Below, piece after piece: positions 7,807 to 15,831 of a stretch of 64,000 nt of DNA. The translations under genes were made by a program, and so were the position numbers. Numbering within the stretch: the first letter of the stretch is position 1; each line of letters opens with the position of its first letter. Origin of the DNA: Pseudomonas sp. LS1212 (lineage in GTDB: Bacteria; Pseudomonadota; Gammaproteobacteria; Pseudomonadales; Pseudomonadaceae); the NCBI RefSeq assembly GCF_024741815.1, contig NZ_CP102951.1:4974001-5038000 (forward strand), in the 5' to 3' direction. The notes beneath the pieces are model-generated. The model was not told where the DNA came from and ran no database searches. It was given only the letters and a program-made list of their open reading frames with translations.

Positions 7807-10332
7807 CTATTTACGCGGCTTGGCGCGGGCCGTGGCTTCGGCTACCAGCGGGTCGTCGGGCCAATAGTGCTTGGGGTAGCGCCCCTTGAGGTCCTTCTTC
7901 ACCTCGGCATAAGTAGTGCGCCAGAAGTTCGCCAGATCCTGGGTCACCTGCACTGGACGCCGGGCCGGCGACAGCAGGTGCAGCTTGACTTCCTGGCGCC
8001 CGGCGGCGATGCGCGGGGTCTGGGCCAGACCGAACAGCTCCTGCAAGCGAACCGCCAGAATCGGTGGCTGTTCGCTGTAATCGAGGCGGATCGATGAACC
8101 CGAAGGTACCAGCAGGTGCGACGGCGCCCATTCGTCGAGGCGCTGGGGCAGCGGCCAGGGCAGGTGATTGCGCAGGATCGAAGAAAGGTCCAGTTGGGCG
8201 AAATGGCTGAGCCGGGTCACCTTGCCCAGGTAGGGCAACAACCAGTCTTCCAGGCTCGCCAGCAAAGCGGCATCGCTGACGTCCGGCCATTCACTCTGCG
8301 ACTGGGCGCTCAGATCGAGCTGGCGCAACAGCGATACCCGCGCCTGCCACTGGCGCAGCTCCGGCGTCCAGGGCAACAGCTCCAGGCCCTTGCGCCGCAC
8401 CAGATTGAGCAACGCCCGGCCTCGGGCGGATTCATCCAGCCCGGTCAAGGGTTCGCTGCTCAACACCAGTTCGCCAACCTTGCGCTGGCGCTCGGCGCGC
8501 AGCACGCCTTCGCGTTCATCCCAGTCCAGCAAGTCGACACAGTTCACCTGCTCAGCCAGTACCCCGTCGAACAAGGCCGGATCGAATTCGGCGGCCAGAT
8601 AAATGCGCTCCTCGCGCTGGCCCTGACGGCTCCCCAGATCGGCGACCACCAGCCAGGGCTCTTTCATCAGCGCGTCGACTTCACCGAACTGCGCCGCACG
8701 GCCATTGGCCAATCGGTACTGGGCGCCACCGGCGCCACGCTGCTGCGCCACCCGGTCGGGGTACGCCAGGGCCAACAAGGCACCCAGCCAGCGCGGGTGA
8801 TCAGGATCAGCGACGGCAGCCGTCGCCTTGCCGCGCAAATAACCCCGGTATTGCCGCGCCAATTGCCGGGCACGCTGAACGCCTCCCTGCCCCCCTCTGG
8901 CTGCACGGCTTTCGCCACTGAGCAGGGCCAGCCGACTGTGCAGGTCAGCACCGGCACCGCGCAGGATATCGCGCTCGCCCAATAGCGCGGCGACGTCGCA
9001 GGCCATGCTGGCCAGGCCAAGGTCCTGCCCTCGCAACAATAGATGAGCGATTCGCGGGTGCGCCGGCAGCTCGGCCATGGCCTGGCCATGGGCAGTCAGG
9101 GTGCCCTGCGCGCCAGGTGCCAGTGCGCCCAATCGCGTCAACAGGTCCAATGCCTGGGCATAGGCCGCTGCAGGCGGGATATCGAGCCAGCGCAACTGGC
9201 CAGGCGTGACACCCCAGCGCGCCAGCTGCAAGGCCAGCCCGGCCAGATCGGCTTGCAGGATTTCTGCGCTGCCGTAGGCGGCCAGCTGTTCGTGCTGTGC
9301 TTCGGACCAGAGTCGATAGCACACCCCCGGCTCCAGGCGTCCTGCACGCCCGGCCCGCTGGGTCGCACTGGCGCGGGAGATGCGCTGGGTGTCCAGGCGC
9401 GTCATGCCGCTACCCGGATCGAAGCGCGGCACCCGCGCCAGCCCGGCATCGATTACTACGCGCACGCCATCGATGGTCAGGCTGGTCTCGGCGATATTGG
9501 TCGCCAGCACGACTTTGCGCATGCCCGGTGGAGCGGGTTCGATGGCCGCGCGCTGGGCGCTCAGGTCCAGCTCGCCATGCAATGGACAAAGCAAAATACC
9601 CGGTCTCCCCGCCAGTGCTTCGAGCAATTGTTGATGAACCCGACGGATTTCCGCCTGGCCGGGCAGGAACACCAGCAGGCTGCCGGGCTCGTCGTTCAGT
9701 GCTTGCAATACACTGTCGACGACGCGAGGCTCGATGTATTCACCGATCTGAAACGGCCGCCCCCAGCGCTGAGTCACCGGGTACATGCGCCCTTCGCTGC
9801 TGACCACCGGCGCATCGTCGAGCAGGGTCGACAGCTTCTCGCCTTCGAGGGTGGCCGACATCAGCAGGACCTTCAGCGGCTGCTCGTCGCGAAACAGTTC
9901 CCGACCATTCAAGGTCAGGGCCAGGGCCAGGTCGGCATCGAGGCTGCGCTCATGAAATTCATCGAATATGAGCAGGCCAACGCCTTCCAGCGCCGGGTCT
10001 TCCTGCAAGCGGCGGGTCAGAATCCCTTCGGTGACTACTTCGATGCGGGTCTTGGGGCCCACCCGGTTTTCCAGGCGAATGCGGTAGCCCACGGTTTCCC
10101 CGACCTTCTCCCCCAGCTCACTGGCCAGGCGCTCGGCGGCAGCCCGTGCCGCCAGCCGCCGGGGCTCGAGCATCAGGATCGATTGCCCGGCCAGCCATGG
10201 CTCGTCAAGCAGCGCCAACGGCACTCGCGTGGTCTTGCCGGCGCCGGGCGGCGCCTCGAGCACGACCTCATGGCGCGTCGCCAGGGCCTGGCGCAAATCG
10301 GGCACAACGGCATCAATCGGCAAAGAAATCAT
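7807..10332 (-). CDS. hrpB: ATP-dependent helicase HrpB
   Basis: The 841-residue DEAH/RHA-type helicase has motif I PPGAGKTTRVP near residue 33, motif II as DEFHER (the HrpB variant of DEAH), motif III SATLEG, and motif VI QRAGRAGRLEPG. The C-terminal HrpB-specific domain ends in a basic tail. The length agrees with HrpB of other gammaproteobacteria (about 810-840). HrpB is a cytosolic helicase of uncertain physiological role. The ATG at 10332 starts directly before the LPIDAVVPDLRQAL helix; a longer in-frame start 15 codons upstream adds nothing conserved. It is divergent from the small lipoprotein gene. Confidence 0.93.
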   Translation of the reverse strand: MISLPIDAVVPDLRQALATRHEVVLEAPPGAGKTTRVPLALLDEPWLAGQSILMLEPRRLAARAAAERLASELGEKVGETVGYRIRLENRVGPKTRIEVVTEGILTRRLQEDPALEGVGLLIFDEFHERSLDADLALALTLNGRELFRDEQPLKVLLMSATLEGEKLSTLLDDAPVVSSEGRMYPVTQRWGRPFQIGEYIEPRVVDSVLQALNDEPGSLLVFLPGQAEIRRVHQQLLEALAGRPGILLCPLHGELDLSAQRAAIEPAPPGMRKVVLATNIAETSLTIDGVRVVIDAGLARVPRFDPGSGMTRLDTQRISRASATQRAGRAGRLEPGVCYRLWSEAQHEQLAAYGSAEILQADLAGLALQLARWGVTPGQLRWLDIPPAAAYAQALDLLTRLGALAPGAQGTLTAHGQAMAELPAHPRIAHLLLRGQDLGLASMACDVAALLGERDILRGAGADLHSRLALLSGESRAARGGQGGVQRARQLARQYRGYLRGKATAAVADPDHPRWLGALLALAYPDRVAQQRGAGGAQYRLANGRAAQFGEVDALMKEPWLVVADLGSRQGQREERIYLAAEFDPALFDGVLAEQVNCVDLLDWDEREGVLRAERQRKVGELVLSSEPLTGLDESARGRALLNLVRRKGLELLPWTPELRQWQARVSLLRQLDLSAQSQSEWPDVSDAALLASLEDWLLPYLGKVTRLSHFAQLDLSSILRNHLPWPLPQRLDEWAPSHLLVPSGSSIRLDYSEQPPILAVRLQELFGLAQTPRIAAGRQEVKLHLLSPARRPVQVTQDLANFWRTTYAEVKKDLKGRYPKHYWPDDPLVAEATARAKPRK

Positions 10333-10450
10333 GGTAGTCCTCAAACAATCCGCCAAGTATAACGGCGAACCGAGCACCTATTATCATGGTCTTAGCTATA
10401 TGGGCAGGCCCTTTGCCTGTATCGTTGCGACCTTCATCATGGAGATCTAC

Positions 10451-10870
10451 ATGCGCATTCCCTCCCGTGTAATCGGTGGCGTCCTGGTCGCTACCCTGCT
10501 GACCCAACTGACCGCATGCGGCACACTGTTCTTCCCCGATCGTCGTGGCCAGATCGAAGGCAAGATCGACCCCGTGGTTGCTGCGCTGGATGCGATAGGC
10601 ATTCTGTTTTATGTGATTCCCGGCCTGATCGCCTTCGCGGTCGACTTCGCCACTGGCGCGATCTACCTGCCAGGCGGGAGCACCGCCCAGGTCGCACCGC
10701 AAAAGCTCCAGCAAGCCATCGGCGCAGACGGCAGGGTCGACAGCGGCAAGCTGCAGGCTATCCTGCAAAGTGAACTGGGCCAGCGCCTGCCGCTCAACGA
10801 CCCGCGCCTGATCCAGCACAAGGGCAGCGTCGAACAACTGGCCATGTACGGCCTCGACCCGGCAGCCTGA
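10451..10870 (+). CDS. Small predicted lipoprotein of unknown function
   Basis: The product is 139 residues. The lipoprotein signal MRIPSRVIGGVLVATLLTQL is followed by the lipobox LTAC, so the mature protein begins at Cys26. A hydrophobic segment (ALDAIGILFYVIPGLIAFAV) lies in the first half, and the second half (QKLQQAIGADGRVDSGKLQ) is soluble. Similar Pseudomonas proteins are sometimes mislabelled polyribonucleotide nucleotidyltransferase, but nothing in this sequence supports that. GGAG lies six bases before the chosen ATG; a second ATG four codons upstream is possible. Confidence 0.72.
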   Translation: MRIPSRVIGGVLVATLLTQLTACGTLFFPDRRGQIEGKIDPVVAALDAIGILFYVIPGLIAFAVDFATGAIYLPGGSTAQVAPQKLQQAIGADGRVDSGKLQAILQSELGQRLPLNDPRLIQHKGSVEQLAMYGLDPAA

Positions 10871-10894
10871 CCCGCACAAGGACGCCTCTGCGCC

Positions 10895-11776
10895 ATGATC
10901 GACCGCGCCGAACACGAACGGCTGCTGCGCCTGGCGACCCGAGCCTCGTTGGCGGTCGCCAGTATCTTGATCACCGCCAAGGCCATCGCCTGGTGGCTGA
11001 GCGGTTCGGTCAGCCTGCTCGCCGGGCTGACCGATTCGATACTCGACGGCGTCGCCTCGTTTCTCAACCTGCTCGCGGTGCACTACGCCCTGCGTCCGGC
11101 CGATGACGATCACCGCTTCGGCCATGGCAAGGCCGAAGCATTGGCAGGCATGGCCCAGGCGCTGTTCATTGCCGTGAGTGCGGTGCTGATCGGCGTTCAG
11201 GCCGTCAAGCGCCTGCAAAACCCGCAACCGCTGGGGGATGCCGAGCTCGGTATCGCCGTGATGCTGTTTTCGCTGGCGCTGACCGTCGCCCTGCTATTGC
11301 TGCAGCGCAAAGTCATCCGCCTCACCGGCTCGACCGCCGTTCGCGCCGATTCCCTGCACTACCGCTCGGACCTGCTGCTCAACGCCAGTATCCTGGTGGC
11401 CTTGCTGTTGGCGCATTTCGGCTGGCCGCAACTCGATGCCTGGTTCGGCCTGGGGATCGCTCTGTATATTCTCTGGAGTGCCGTGCAAATCGCCCGCGAA
11501 AGTACGGCGACCCTGATGGATAAGGAACTGCCGACCGACGTCAGCGAGCAGATGCTCCAACTCGCTTGCAGCGTGCCCGGCGTGCTGGGCGCCCACGATT
11601 TGCGCACGCGTGTATCGGGCAATTACTGGTTCGTGCAGTTGCACCTGGAATTGCCGGGGCACCTGACGTTGTCCGTTGCTCACGATCTCTGCGAACAGGT
11701 CGCTGCCGCGATCACCCGGCAATATCCGCGTGCCGAGGTGTTGGTGCATGCTGATCCGAAAGAGGTTGTCAGATAG
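10895..11776 (+). CDS. fieF: Cation diffusion facilitator, FieF/YiiP-like divalent metal exporter
   Basis: This 293-residue CDF protein has about six membrane helices and a C-terminal cytoplasmic domain. The transport-site motif DSILD in helix 2 and HxxxD in VRADSLHYRSDLLLN match the four Zn/Fe ligands of E. coli YiiP, and DHRFGHGKAEALAG is the conserved loop after helix 2. Such proteins exchange cytosolic Zn2+ or Fe2+ for protons. It follows the small lipoprotein by 24 bases and may share its transcript. A REP pair lies immediately downstream. Confidence 0.88.
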   Translation: MIDRAEHERLLRLATRASLAVASILITAKAIAWWLSGSVSLLAGLTDSILDGVASFLNLLAVHYALRPADDDHRFGHGKAEALAGMAQALFIAVSAVLIGVQAVKRLQNPQPLGDAELGIAVMLFSLALTVALLLLQRKVIRLTGSTAVRADSLHYRSDLLLNASILVALLLAHFGWPQLDAWFGLGIALYILWSAVQIARESTATLMDKELPTDVSEQMLQLACSVPGVLGAHDLRTRVSGNYWFVQLHLELPGHLTLSVAHDLCEQVAAAITRQYPRAEVLVHADPKEVVR

Positions 11777-11795
11777 TGGTTGCCTTCGAGGGCCT

Positions 11796-11861
11796 CATCG
11801 CTGGCAAGCCAGCTCCCACAGATTCTGCGGCGTACTTGTGGGAGCTGGCTTGCCAGCGATG
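11796..11861. repeat. Pair of inverted REP elements (GTGGGAGC type)
   Basis: CATCGCTGGCAAGCCAGC at the left and GTGGGAGCTGGCTTGCCAGC at the right are perfect inverse copies over 24 bases, with an 18-base loop. This is the classical Pseudomonas REP sequence, found between convergently transcribed genes (fieF and the secreted protein gene). It can act as a transcription-end or mRNA-stabilising hairpin. Confidence 0.9.
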
Positions 11862-11889
11862 AAGCCCTGACAGGCACACCCCCACACGA

Positions 11890-12408
11890 TCAATAAACGC
11901 TATATCCCCGCCCACTCAAGCACCCACCCAGCGCCCGACGATAATTGTCGGCCACATAAGCCGGTGGCGCATAAGTCGCCGCTGCCGGGTCGAAGCCGGT
12001 TTGACCGAACGCCCAGCGATGACATTCATAGCGATCCTGGTCGGTCTGATGCGGTGACTGCTCATAGGCCGGATAGGCAATCACGTCATAGCTGCCGATG
12101 GGCGGTGCCACCACGACATAGCGCGCGCCGTGTGGGCGGTACCAGTAGCCTCCGGAGTAGACGTAGTCATTGCCGCGCCCATCCGGACGGTCCGGCCAGC
12201 GCCTATCGTCATGCCGCGCCCCCTGCCCGCCGGCCTGCCAGTGCCGGGGAATGTCCTGGTAATAACCACGGCGGGGCGTCTGGGTCTGGCGCACCTCGTC
12301 AGGTTTGCTCTGGAGTGGCGATGAGCCAGGCTCCTCGGCCAACGATTGCGCGCTCACGCTGAGACCGAGCAAACCAAAACCTGCCAAACGCCAGATGCAC
12401 GACTTCAT
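11890..12408 (-). CDS. Secreted Tyr/Gly/Pro-rich protein of unknown function (DUF6515-like)
   Basis: The protein has 172 residues with a cleavable signal peptide (FGLLGLSVSAQSLAEE). The mature part is rich in Arg, Asp, Gly, Tyr and Pro, with a YVYSGGYWYRPHGARYVVV segment followed by PPIGSYDVIAYPAY, and a C-terminal part containing two cysteines (CHRWAFGQTGFDP and GGCLSGRGYSVY). This resembles small periplasmic proteins grouped under DUF6515, but I assign the family only tentatively. GAGGA lies five bases before the ATG. The putative small RNA upstream is on the same strand and ends in its own terminator. Confidence 0.7.
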   Translation of the reverse strand: MKSCIWRLAGFGLLGLSVSAQSLAEEPGSSPLQSKPDEVRQTQTPRRGYYQDIPRHWQAGGQGARHDDRRWPDRPDGRGNDYVYSGGYWYRPHGARYVVVAPPIGSYDVIAYPAYEQSPHQTDQDRYECHRWAFGQTGFDPAAATYAPPAYVADNYRRALGGCLSGRGYSVY

Positions 12409-12509
12409 GCTTTTCCTCGTGGGATAAGGCCGTATGAATAAGACTGCAGTGTCGCTATCAGTCCGTCTGAATCAGATATCGGCCAGCGAGGGAAAAATTG
12501 CAGGCAATA

Positions 12510-12538
12510 AAAAAGGGAGATCTGGAAGACCCCCCTTT
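12510..12538 (-). terminator. Strong intrinsic terminator of a putative small RNA
   Basis: On the minus strand a 12-base stem (AAAGGGGGGTCT pairing with AGATCTCCCTTT through G-U pairs) closes on a three-base loop and is followed by six T residues. No protein-coding gene ends just upstream, so it probably ends a non-coding transcript that starts near 12698. Confidence 0.75.
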
Positions 12539-12698
12539 GAGAATTTCGTCCGTGCTCGACGCTTTTGACGCCGGCTCACCTCACGCCGTCTTCTGGACAG
12601 TGTGTAGCCCGGGGGCCGACACAACCCTGTTGGGTTGCTGGCCGCAGCTGGCCTGATTCGGCTAGCTGCACTGGACTCATGTCCGGGCAGTGATTCTG
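12510..12698 (-). ncRNA. Putative structured small RNA (about 190 nt)
   Basis: The 413-base gap between the secreted-protein gene and the Lrp regulator contains, on the minus strand, a -10-like TATTAT at about 12705-12710, then GC-rich sequence with short hairpins (GGAC-AT-GAGTCC is weak, CAACCC-AACA-GGGTTG is strong), and a textbook intrinsic terminator. A 34-codon frame (MSPVQLAESGQLRP...) starts inside it but has no ribosome-binding site. The next gene on that strand has its own ribosome-binding site more than 100 bases after the terminator, so this could be a free small RNA or, less likely, an attenuated leader. I do not recognise a known RNA family. Confidence 0.5.
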
Positions 12699-12760
12699 GT
12701 GATAATAATAGGGCGACGGCACCGACAGAGGATTGCGAAGATTGCTCAATTAAACACAGC

Positions 12761-12790
12761 TTGCGCAATTTTTAACTTAAGATAGATAAT
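12761..12790 (+). promoter_or_regulatory. Probable promoter of the Lrp/AsnC gene with overlapping ATTGC repeats
   Basis: TTGCGC at 12761-12766 and GATAAT at 12785-12790 are 18 bases apart. Related hexamers ATTGCG (12732-12737), ATTGCT (12741-12746) and TTGCGCAAT (12761-12769) recur at irregular intervals across the divergent region. They could be binding sites for the Lrp-type regulator itself. Confidence 0.45.
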
Positions 12791-12822
12791 TTACCGCAAT
12801 AGAAACGACAAAGGCCTGTTCC

Positions 12823-13302
12823 ATGAGCAAACTGGACCGTTACGACCTCAGCATTCTTGCCGAATTGCAGCGCGATGCACGCATCTCCAACCAGGAACTG
12901 GCCGAACGCATCGGCCTGTCGCCCTCGCCCTGCTCACGTCGGGTCAAGCAGCTGGAAGACGATGGCTACATTTCCCGGCAGGTGGCCCTGCTCGACCGCA
13001 AGATGCTGGGCTTGAGCCTGACTGCCTATGTAATGATCGGCATGGACCGGCACACGCCCGAGCGCTTCGAGAATTTCGAAGCAAAGATTCGCAGCCTGCC
13101 CCAGGTGCTCGAATGCAACCTGGTAACCGGCATGGAAGCGGACTATCAGCTCAAGGTGGTGGTGCCGGACATGGACCACTATCAGCAGTTGCTGCTGGGC
13201 CATCTGACCCGCATCGAGGGCGTCACCAGCGTGCGCTCGAGCTTTGTCCTCAATCAGGTGCTGTCCAGCACCGAACTACCCTTGACCCATCTGCGCACGT
13301 GA
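12823..13302 (+). CDS. Lrp/AsnC-family transcriptional regulator
   Basis: The 159-residue protein has an N-terminal winged HTH (ISNQELAERIGLSPSPCSRR as recognition region, residues 23-45) and a C-terminal RAM/AsnC ligand-binding domain (VTGMEADYQLKVVVPDMDHY near residue 105). Family members form octamers that respond to amino acids and act as local or global regulators. The target is not clear from the context: it is divergent from a putative small RNA and followed by a DUF2788 gene that has its own -10 box. The ATG follows an AAAGG-type ribosome site. Confidence 0.92.
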   Translation: MSKLDRYDLSILAELQRDARISNQELAERIGLSPSPCSRRVKQLEDDGYISRQVALLDRKMLGLSLTAYVMIGMDRHTPERFENFEAKIRSLPQVLECNLVTGMEADYQLKVVVPDMDHYQQLLLGHLTRIEGVTSVRSSFVLNQVLSSTELPLTHLRT

Positions 13303-13335
13303 CGACAGGTCATGCACGGCCGGACAACGCTCGCG

Positions 13336-13341
13336 TATAAT
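13336..13341 (+). promoter_or_regulatory. Consensus -10 box upstream of the DUF2788 gene
   Basis: A perfect TATAAT lies 37 bases before the ATG. No good -35 hexamer is seen at the right spacing, so strength is uncertain. Confidence 0.35.
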
Positions 13342-13372
13342 CGCGCCCGCATTGCCTGTCTGGAGAGAATCG

Positions 13373-13576
13373 ATGGATCCTGCGGTATTCGAAGAGTGGA
13401 TGATGACCATCCTGGTCACCATTCTGATTGGTTTCATGGGCTTTATCGTCTGGGATTTGGCGAAAAAATCCAAAGCCGGCCGGTTCGGCACCTTCATCCT
13501 GTTTTTCGTGCTGGGCCTGGGCATCCTCGCCTTCGTCATCAAAAGCGTGGTTATCGGCTACGTCGAAAGCGCCTAG
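13373..13576 (+). CDS. DUF2788 small membrane protein
   Basis: The product is 67 residues with two predicted membrane helices (MTILVTILIGFMGFIVWDL and FILFFVLGLGILAFVIKSVV) joined by a short basic loop (AKKSKAGRF). The sequence matches the small DUF2788 family of gammaproteobacteria, whose role is unknown. GGAGAG lies seven bases before the ATG. The last four bases overlap the convergent rluE stop region. Confidence 0.82.
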   Translation: MDPAVFEEWMMTILVTILIGFMGFIVWDLAKKSKAGRFGTFILFFVLGLGILAFVIKSVVIGYVESA

Positions 13577-14214
13577 AGGCGGGCGGGCACTTCCCGCCAC
13601 TGTCCCTGTTCAAGGCCATCGAGACTCCACTGGCCGATCCGCACCCGCACCAGGCGTAGCGTCGGCAAGCCGACGGCCGCGGTCATGCGCCGCACCTGGC
13701 GATTGCGACCTTCCTTGATCACCAGTTCAAGCCAGTGAGTCGGCACGCTTTTGCGAAAGCGTACCGGTGGATTGCGCGGCCACAAAGTGGGCTCTTCGAG
13801 CAAGCGCGCTTCTGCGGGCAAGGTCATACCGTCATTGAGCTCGACGCCCTTGCGCAATTGCTGCAGGTGCTCCTCGGTCGGCTCACCTTCCACTTGTACC
13901 CAATAGGTCTTGGCCAGCTTGTGTTTCGGATCGGCGATGCGCGCCTGCAATTGGCCGTCATTGGTCAGCAGCAACAAACCTTCGCTGTCACGGTCCAGAC
14001 GCCCCGCCGGGTAGATGCCCGGCACGTCAATGAAGTCTTTCAGCGTCGCTCGCCCTGCTTCGTCGCTGAACTGGGTCAGCACATCGAATGGCTTGTTGAA
14101 CAGGATCAAGCGAGGTTCTGCTGGCGGCGCCTTGGCCACACGGCGTTTGGCCAGGGGTTTGCCACCGGGCTTGGCCGAAGGTCGACGGGGGGCGGAACGC
14201 GGAGGCAAGGACAT
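13573..14214 (-). CDS. rluE: 23S rRNA pseudouridine(2457) synthase RluE
   Basis: This 213-residue RsuA-family pseudouridine synthase has the catalytic Asp in AGRLDRDSEGLLLLTNDG, the family motif I ILFNKPFDVLTQF, and the C-terminal IKEGRNRQVRRMTAAVG. The absence of an S4 domain and the basic 30-residue N-terminus fit RluE, which isomerises U2457 of 23S rRNA. The start at MSLPPRS is preferred over an ATG four codons upstream because it lies nearer the ribosome site. A hairpin separates it from amn. Confidence 0.88.
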   Translation of the reverse strand: MSLPPRSAPRRPSAKPGGKPLAKRRVAKAPPAEPRLILFNKPFDVLTQFSDEAGRATLKDFIDVPGIYPAGRLDRDSEGLLLLTNDGQLQARIADPKHKLAKTYWVQVEGEPTEEHLQQLRKGVELNDGMTLPAEARLLEEPTLWPRNPPVRFRKSVPTHWLELVIKEGRNRQVRRMTAAVGLPTLRLVRVRIGQWSLDGLEQGQWREVPARL

Positions 14215-14228
14215 GAGAAGGAACACTT

Positions 14229-14271
14229 CAAACCGACAGGGCCGCCAATCCTAGAGGCACCTGCCGGTTTG
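14229..14271 (-). terminator. Hairpin downstream of amn
   Basis: CAAACCG-A-CAGG and CCTG-C-CGGTTTG pair as an interrupted 11-base stem between amn and rluE. There is no T-run, so intrinsic termination would be weak. Confidence 0.35.
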
Positions 14272-14279
14272 AGCAAACC

Positions 14280-15752
14280 TCAACGGAACGGCGGCTCGTC
14301 GAAGCTGCGCAGTTTGCGCGAGTGCAGCGAGTTCAATTCCGTGCGCAGCAGGTCGAGGGCGGCGATGCCGATCTTCAAATGCTGGCTGACAGCGCGGTTG
14401 TAGAAGGCGTTGGCAGCGCCTGGCAGCTTGATCTCGCTGTGCAGCGGTTTATCCGATACACACAGCAAGGTGCCGTAAGGTACCCGCAGCCGATAGCCCT
14501 GGGCGGCGATGGTGCCGCTCTCCATGTCCACCGCCACGGCCCGGGACAAGTTGATCAGCGGTCGTTCCTGGGCCCAGCGCAGCTCCCAGTTGCGATCGTC
14601 GTAAGTCAACACGGTGCCGGTACGCAGACGCTTCTTCAGTTCATCGCCACGCTCACCGGTAACTTGCGCCGCTGCTTCTTGCAGGGCCATCTGCACCTCG
14701 GCCAGGGCCGGGATCGGAATATTCGGCGGCACCACGCGGTCGAGAATCCCGTCGCGGCGCATATAAGCGTGGGCCAGCACATAGTCACCGATGGTCTGCG
14801 ACTGCCGCAGACCGCCACAATGACCGATCATCAGCCAGCAATGCGGGCGCAGCACGGCCAAGTGGTCGGTAATGTTCTTGGCGTTGGACGGGCCAACCCC
14901 GATGTTGACCAGGGTCACACCGTCGCCATCGGCGGCGATCAGGTGATAGGCCGGCATCTGGTAGCGATGCCAGACCACGCCGGCGACCAGCGCCTGGGCT
15001 TCACCGTTGTCCATGCTCTTGTCGATGATCACGTTACCCGGCAGCACCATCCGCACGAAACGCGGGTCGTCACGCAGTTGCTCCAGGCCGTGGATGATGA
15101 ACTGGTCGACATAACGGTGATAGTTGGTCAGCAGGATCCACGGCTGCACATGCCGCCAGTCGCTGCCGGTGTAATGCACCAGGCGGCGCAGCGAAAAATC
15201 CACGCGCGCCGCATCGAACAGCGCCAGCGGCAACGGGTCGGCATTGCCCCAGTCGTACAAGCCATCGGCGATGCCGTCTGTTGCGGCCGACAGGTCCGTG
15301 CTGGGGAAGACGCGCGCCAGGGTAGCGGCGGTAATGCCGGTGCCGGCCAGCTCGTCGCCTTGCTCGACCACATAGGGGTAGGGAATATCCTGCTCGCTGA
15401 CGCCGACTTCCACCGTCACCGTGAAGTCGCTCATCAATGGCCGCAATTGCTCCAGCAGATAAGCACGGAACGCCGCCGGATGGGTCACGGTGACGCTGTA
15501 GGTACCCGGTAACTGAACCTTGGCGTAAGCCCGGGTGGTGGTTGGCACTTCGCCCTGGCAGCGGTAGATCAGGCGAATTTCGGGATAGCGGAACTGGGCG
15601 CGTTCGTCCGCGTCGGGTTCGGTCCGATCCTTGAGGTAGCGCTTGAGCGCCTGGCTCAAGGCATCGGTAGCCTGTTGATGCAAGGCCGCCAGAAGATCGA
15701 CGGCTTGCTCGGCGGTATCAACGACAACAAAAGCTTCAGCGGTTCGGTTCAC
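14280..15752 (-). CDS. amn: AMP nucleosidase
   Basis: The protein has 490 residues, close to the 484 of E. coli Amn. It hydrolyses AMP to adenine and ribose 5-phosphate and so adjusts the adenylate pool. The N-terminal half contains the Amn-specific domain (IRLIYRCQGEVPTTTRAYAK) and the C-terminal half the purine-nucleoside-phosphorylase fold, with GHCGGLR and the substrate-binding AVDMESGTIAAQGYRL. Translation most likely starts at a GTG (VNRTAEAF); the nearby ATG is out of frame. It lies downstream of aidB on the same strand with a 79-base gap. Confidence 0.92.
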   Translation of the reverse strand: MNRTAEAFVVVDTAEQAVDLLAALHQQATDALSQALKRYLKDRTEPDADERAQFRYPEIRLIYRCQGEVPTTTRAYAKVQLPGTYSVTVTHPAAFRAYLLEQLRPLMSDFTVTVEVGVSEQDIPYPYVVEQGDELAGTGITAATLARVFPSTDLSAATDGIADGLYDWGNADPLPLALFDAARVDFSLRRLVHYTGSDWRHVQPWILLTNYHRYVDQFIIHGLEQLRDDPRFVRMVLPGNVIIDKSMDNGEAQALVAGVVWHRYQMPAYHLIAADGDGVTLVNIGVGPSNAKNITDHLAVLRPHCWLMIGHCGGLRQSQTIGDYVLAHAYMRRDGILDRVVPPNIPIPALAEVQMALQEAAAQVTGERGDELKKRLRTGTVLTYDDRNWELRWAQERPLINLSRAVAVDMESGTIAAQGYRLRVPYGTLLCVSDKPLHSEIKLPGAANAFYNRAVSQHLKIGIAALDLLRTELNSLHSRKLRSFDEPPFR

Positions 15753-15831
15753 GATGAAACATCCTGTCTGATCTTGCAGAACTCCATCTTGCCTGTAACA
15801 GCGGGTAAAGGCACGCCCGCCATCAAGCCGT

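Noticed and set aside
12584..12688. 34-codon leader peptide inside the putative small RNA
   Set aside because: No ribosome-binding site precedes it, there is no run of regulatory codons, and a free terminated RNA explains the region better.
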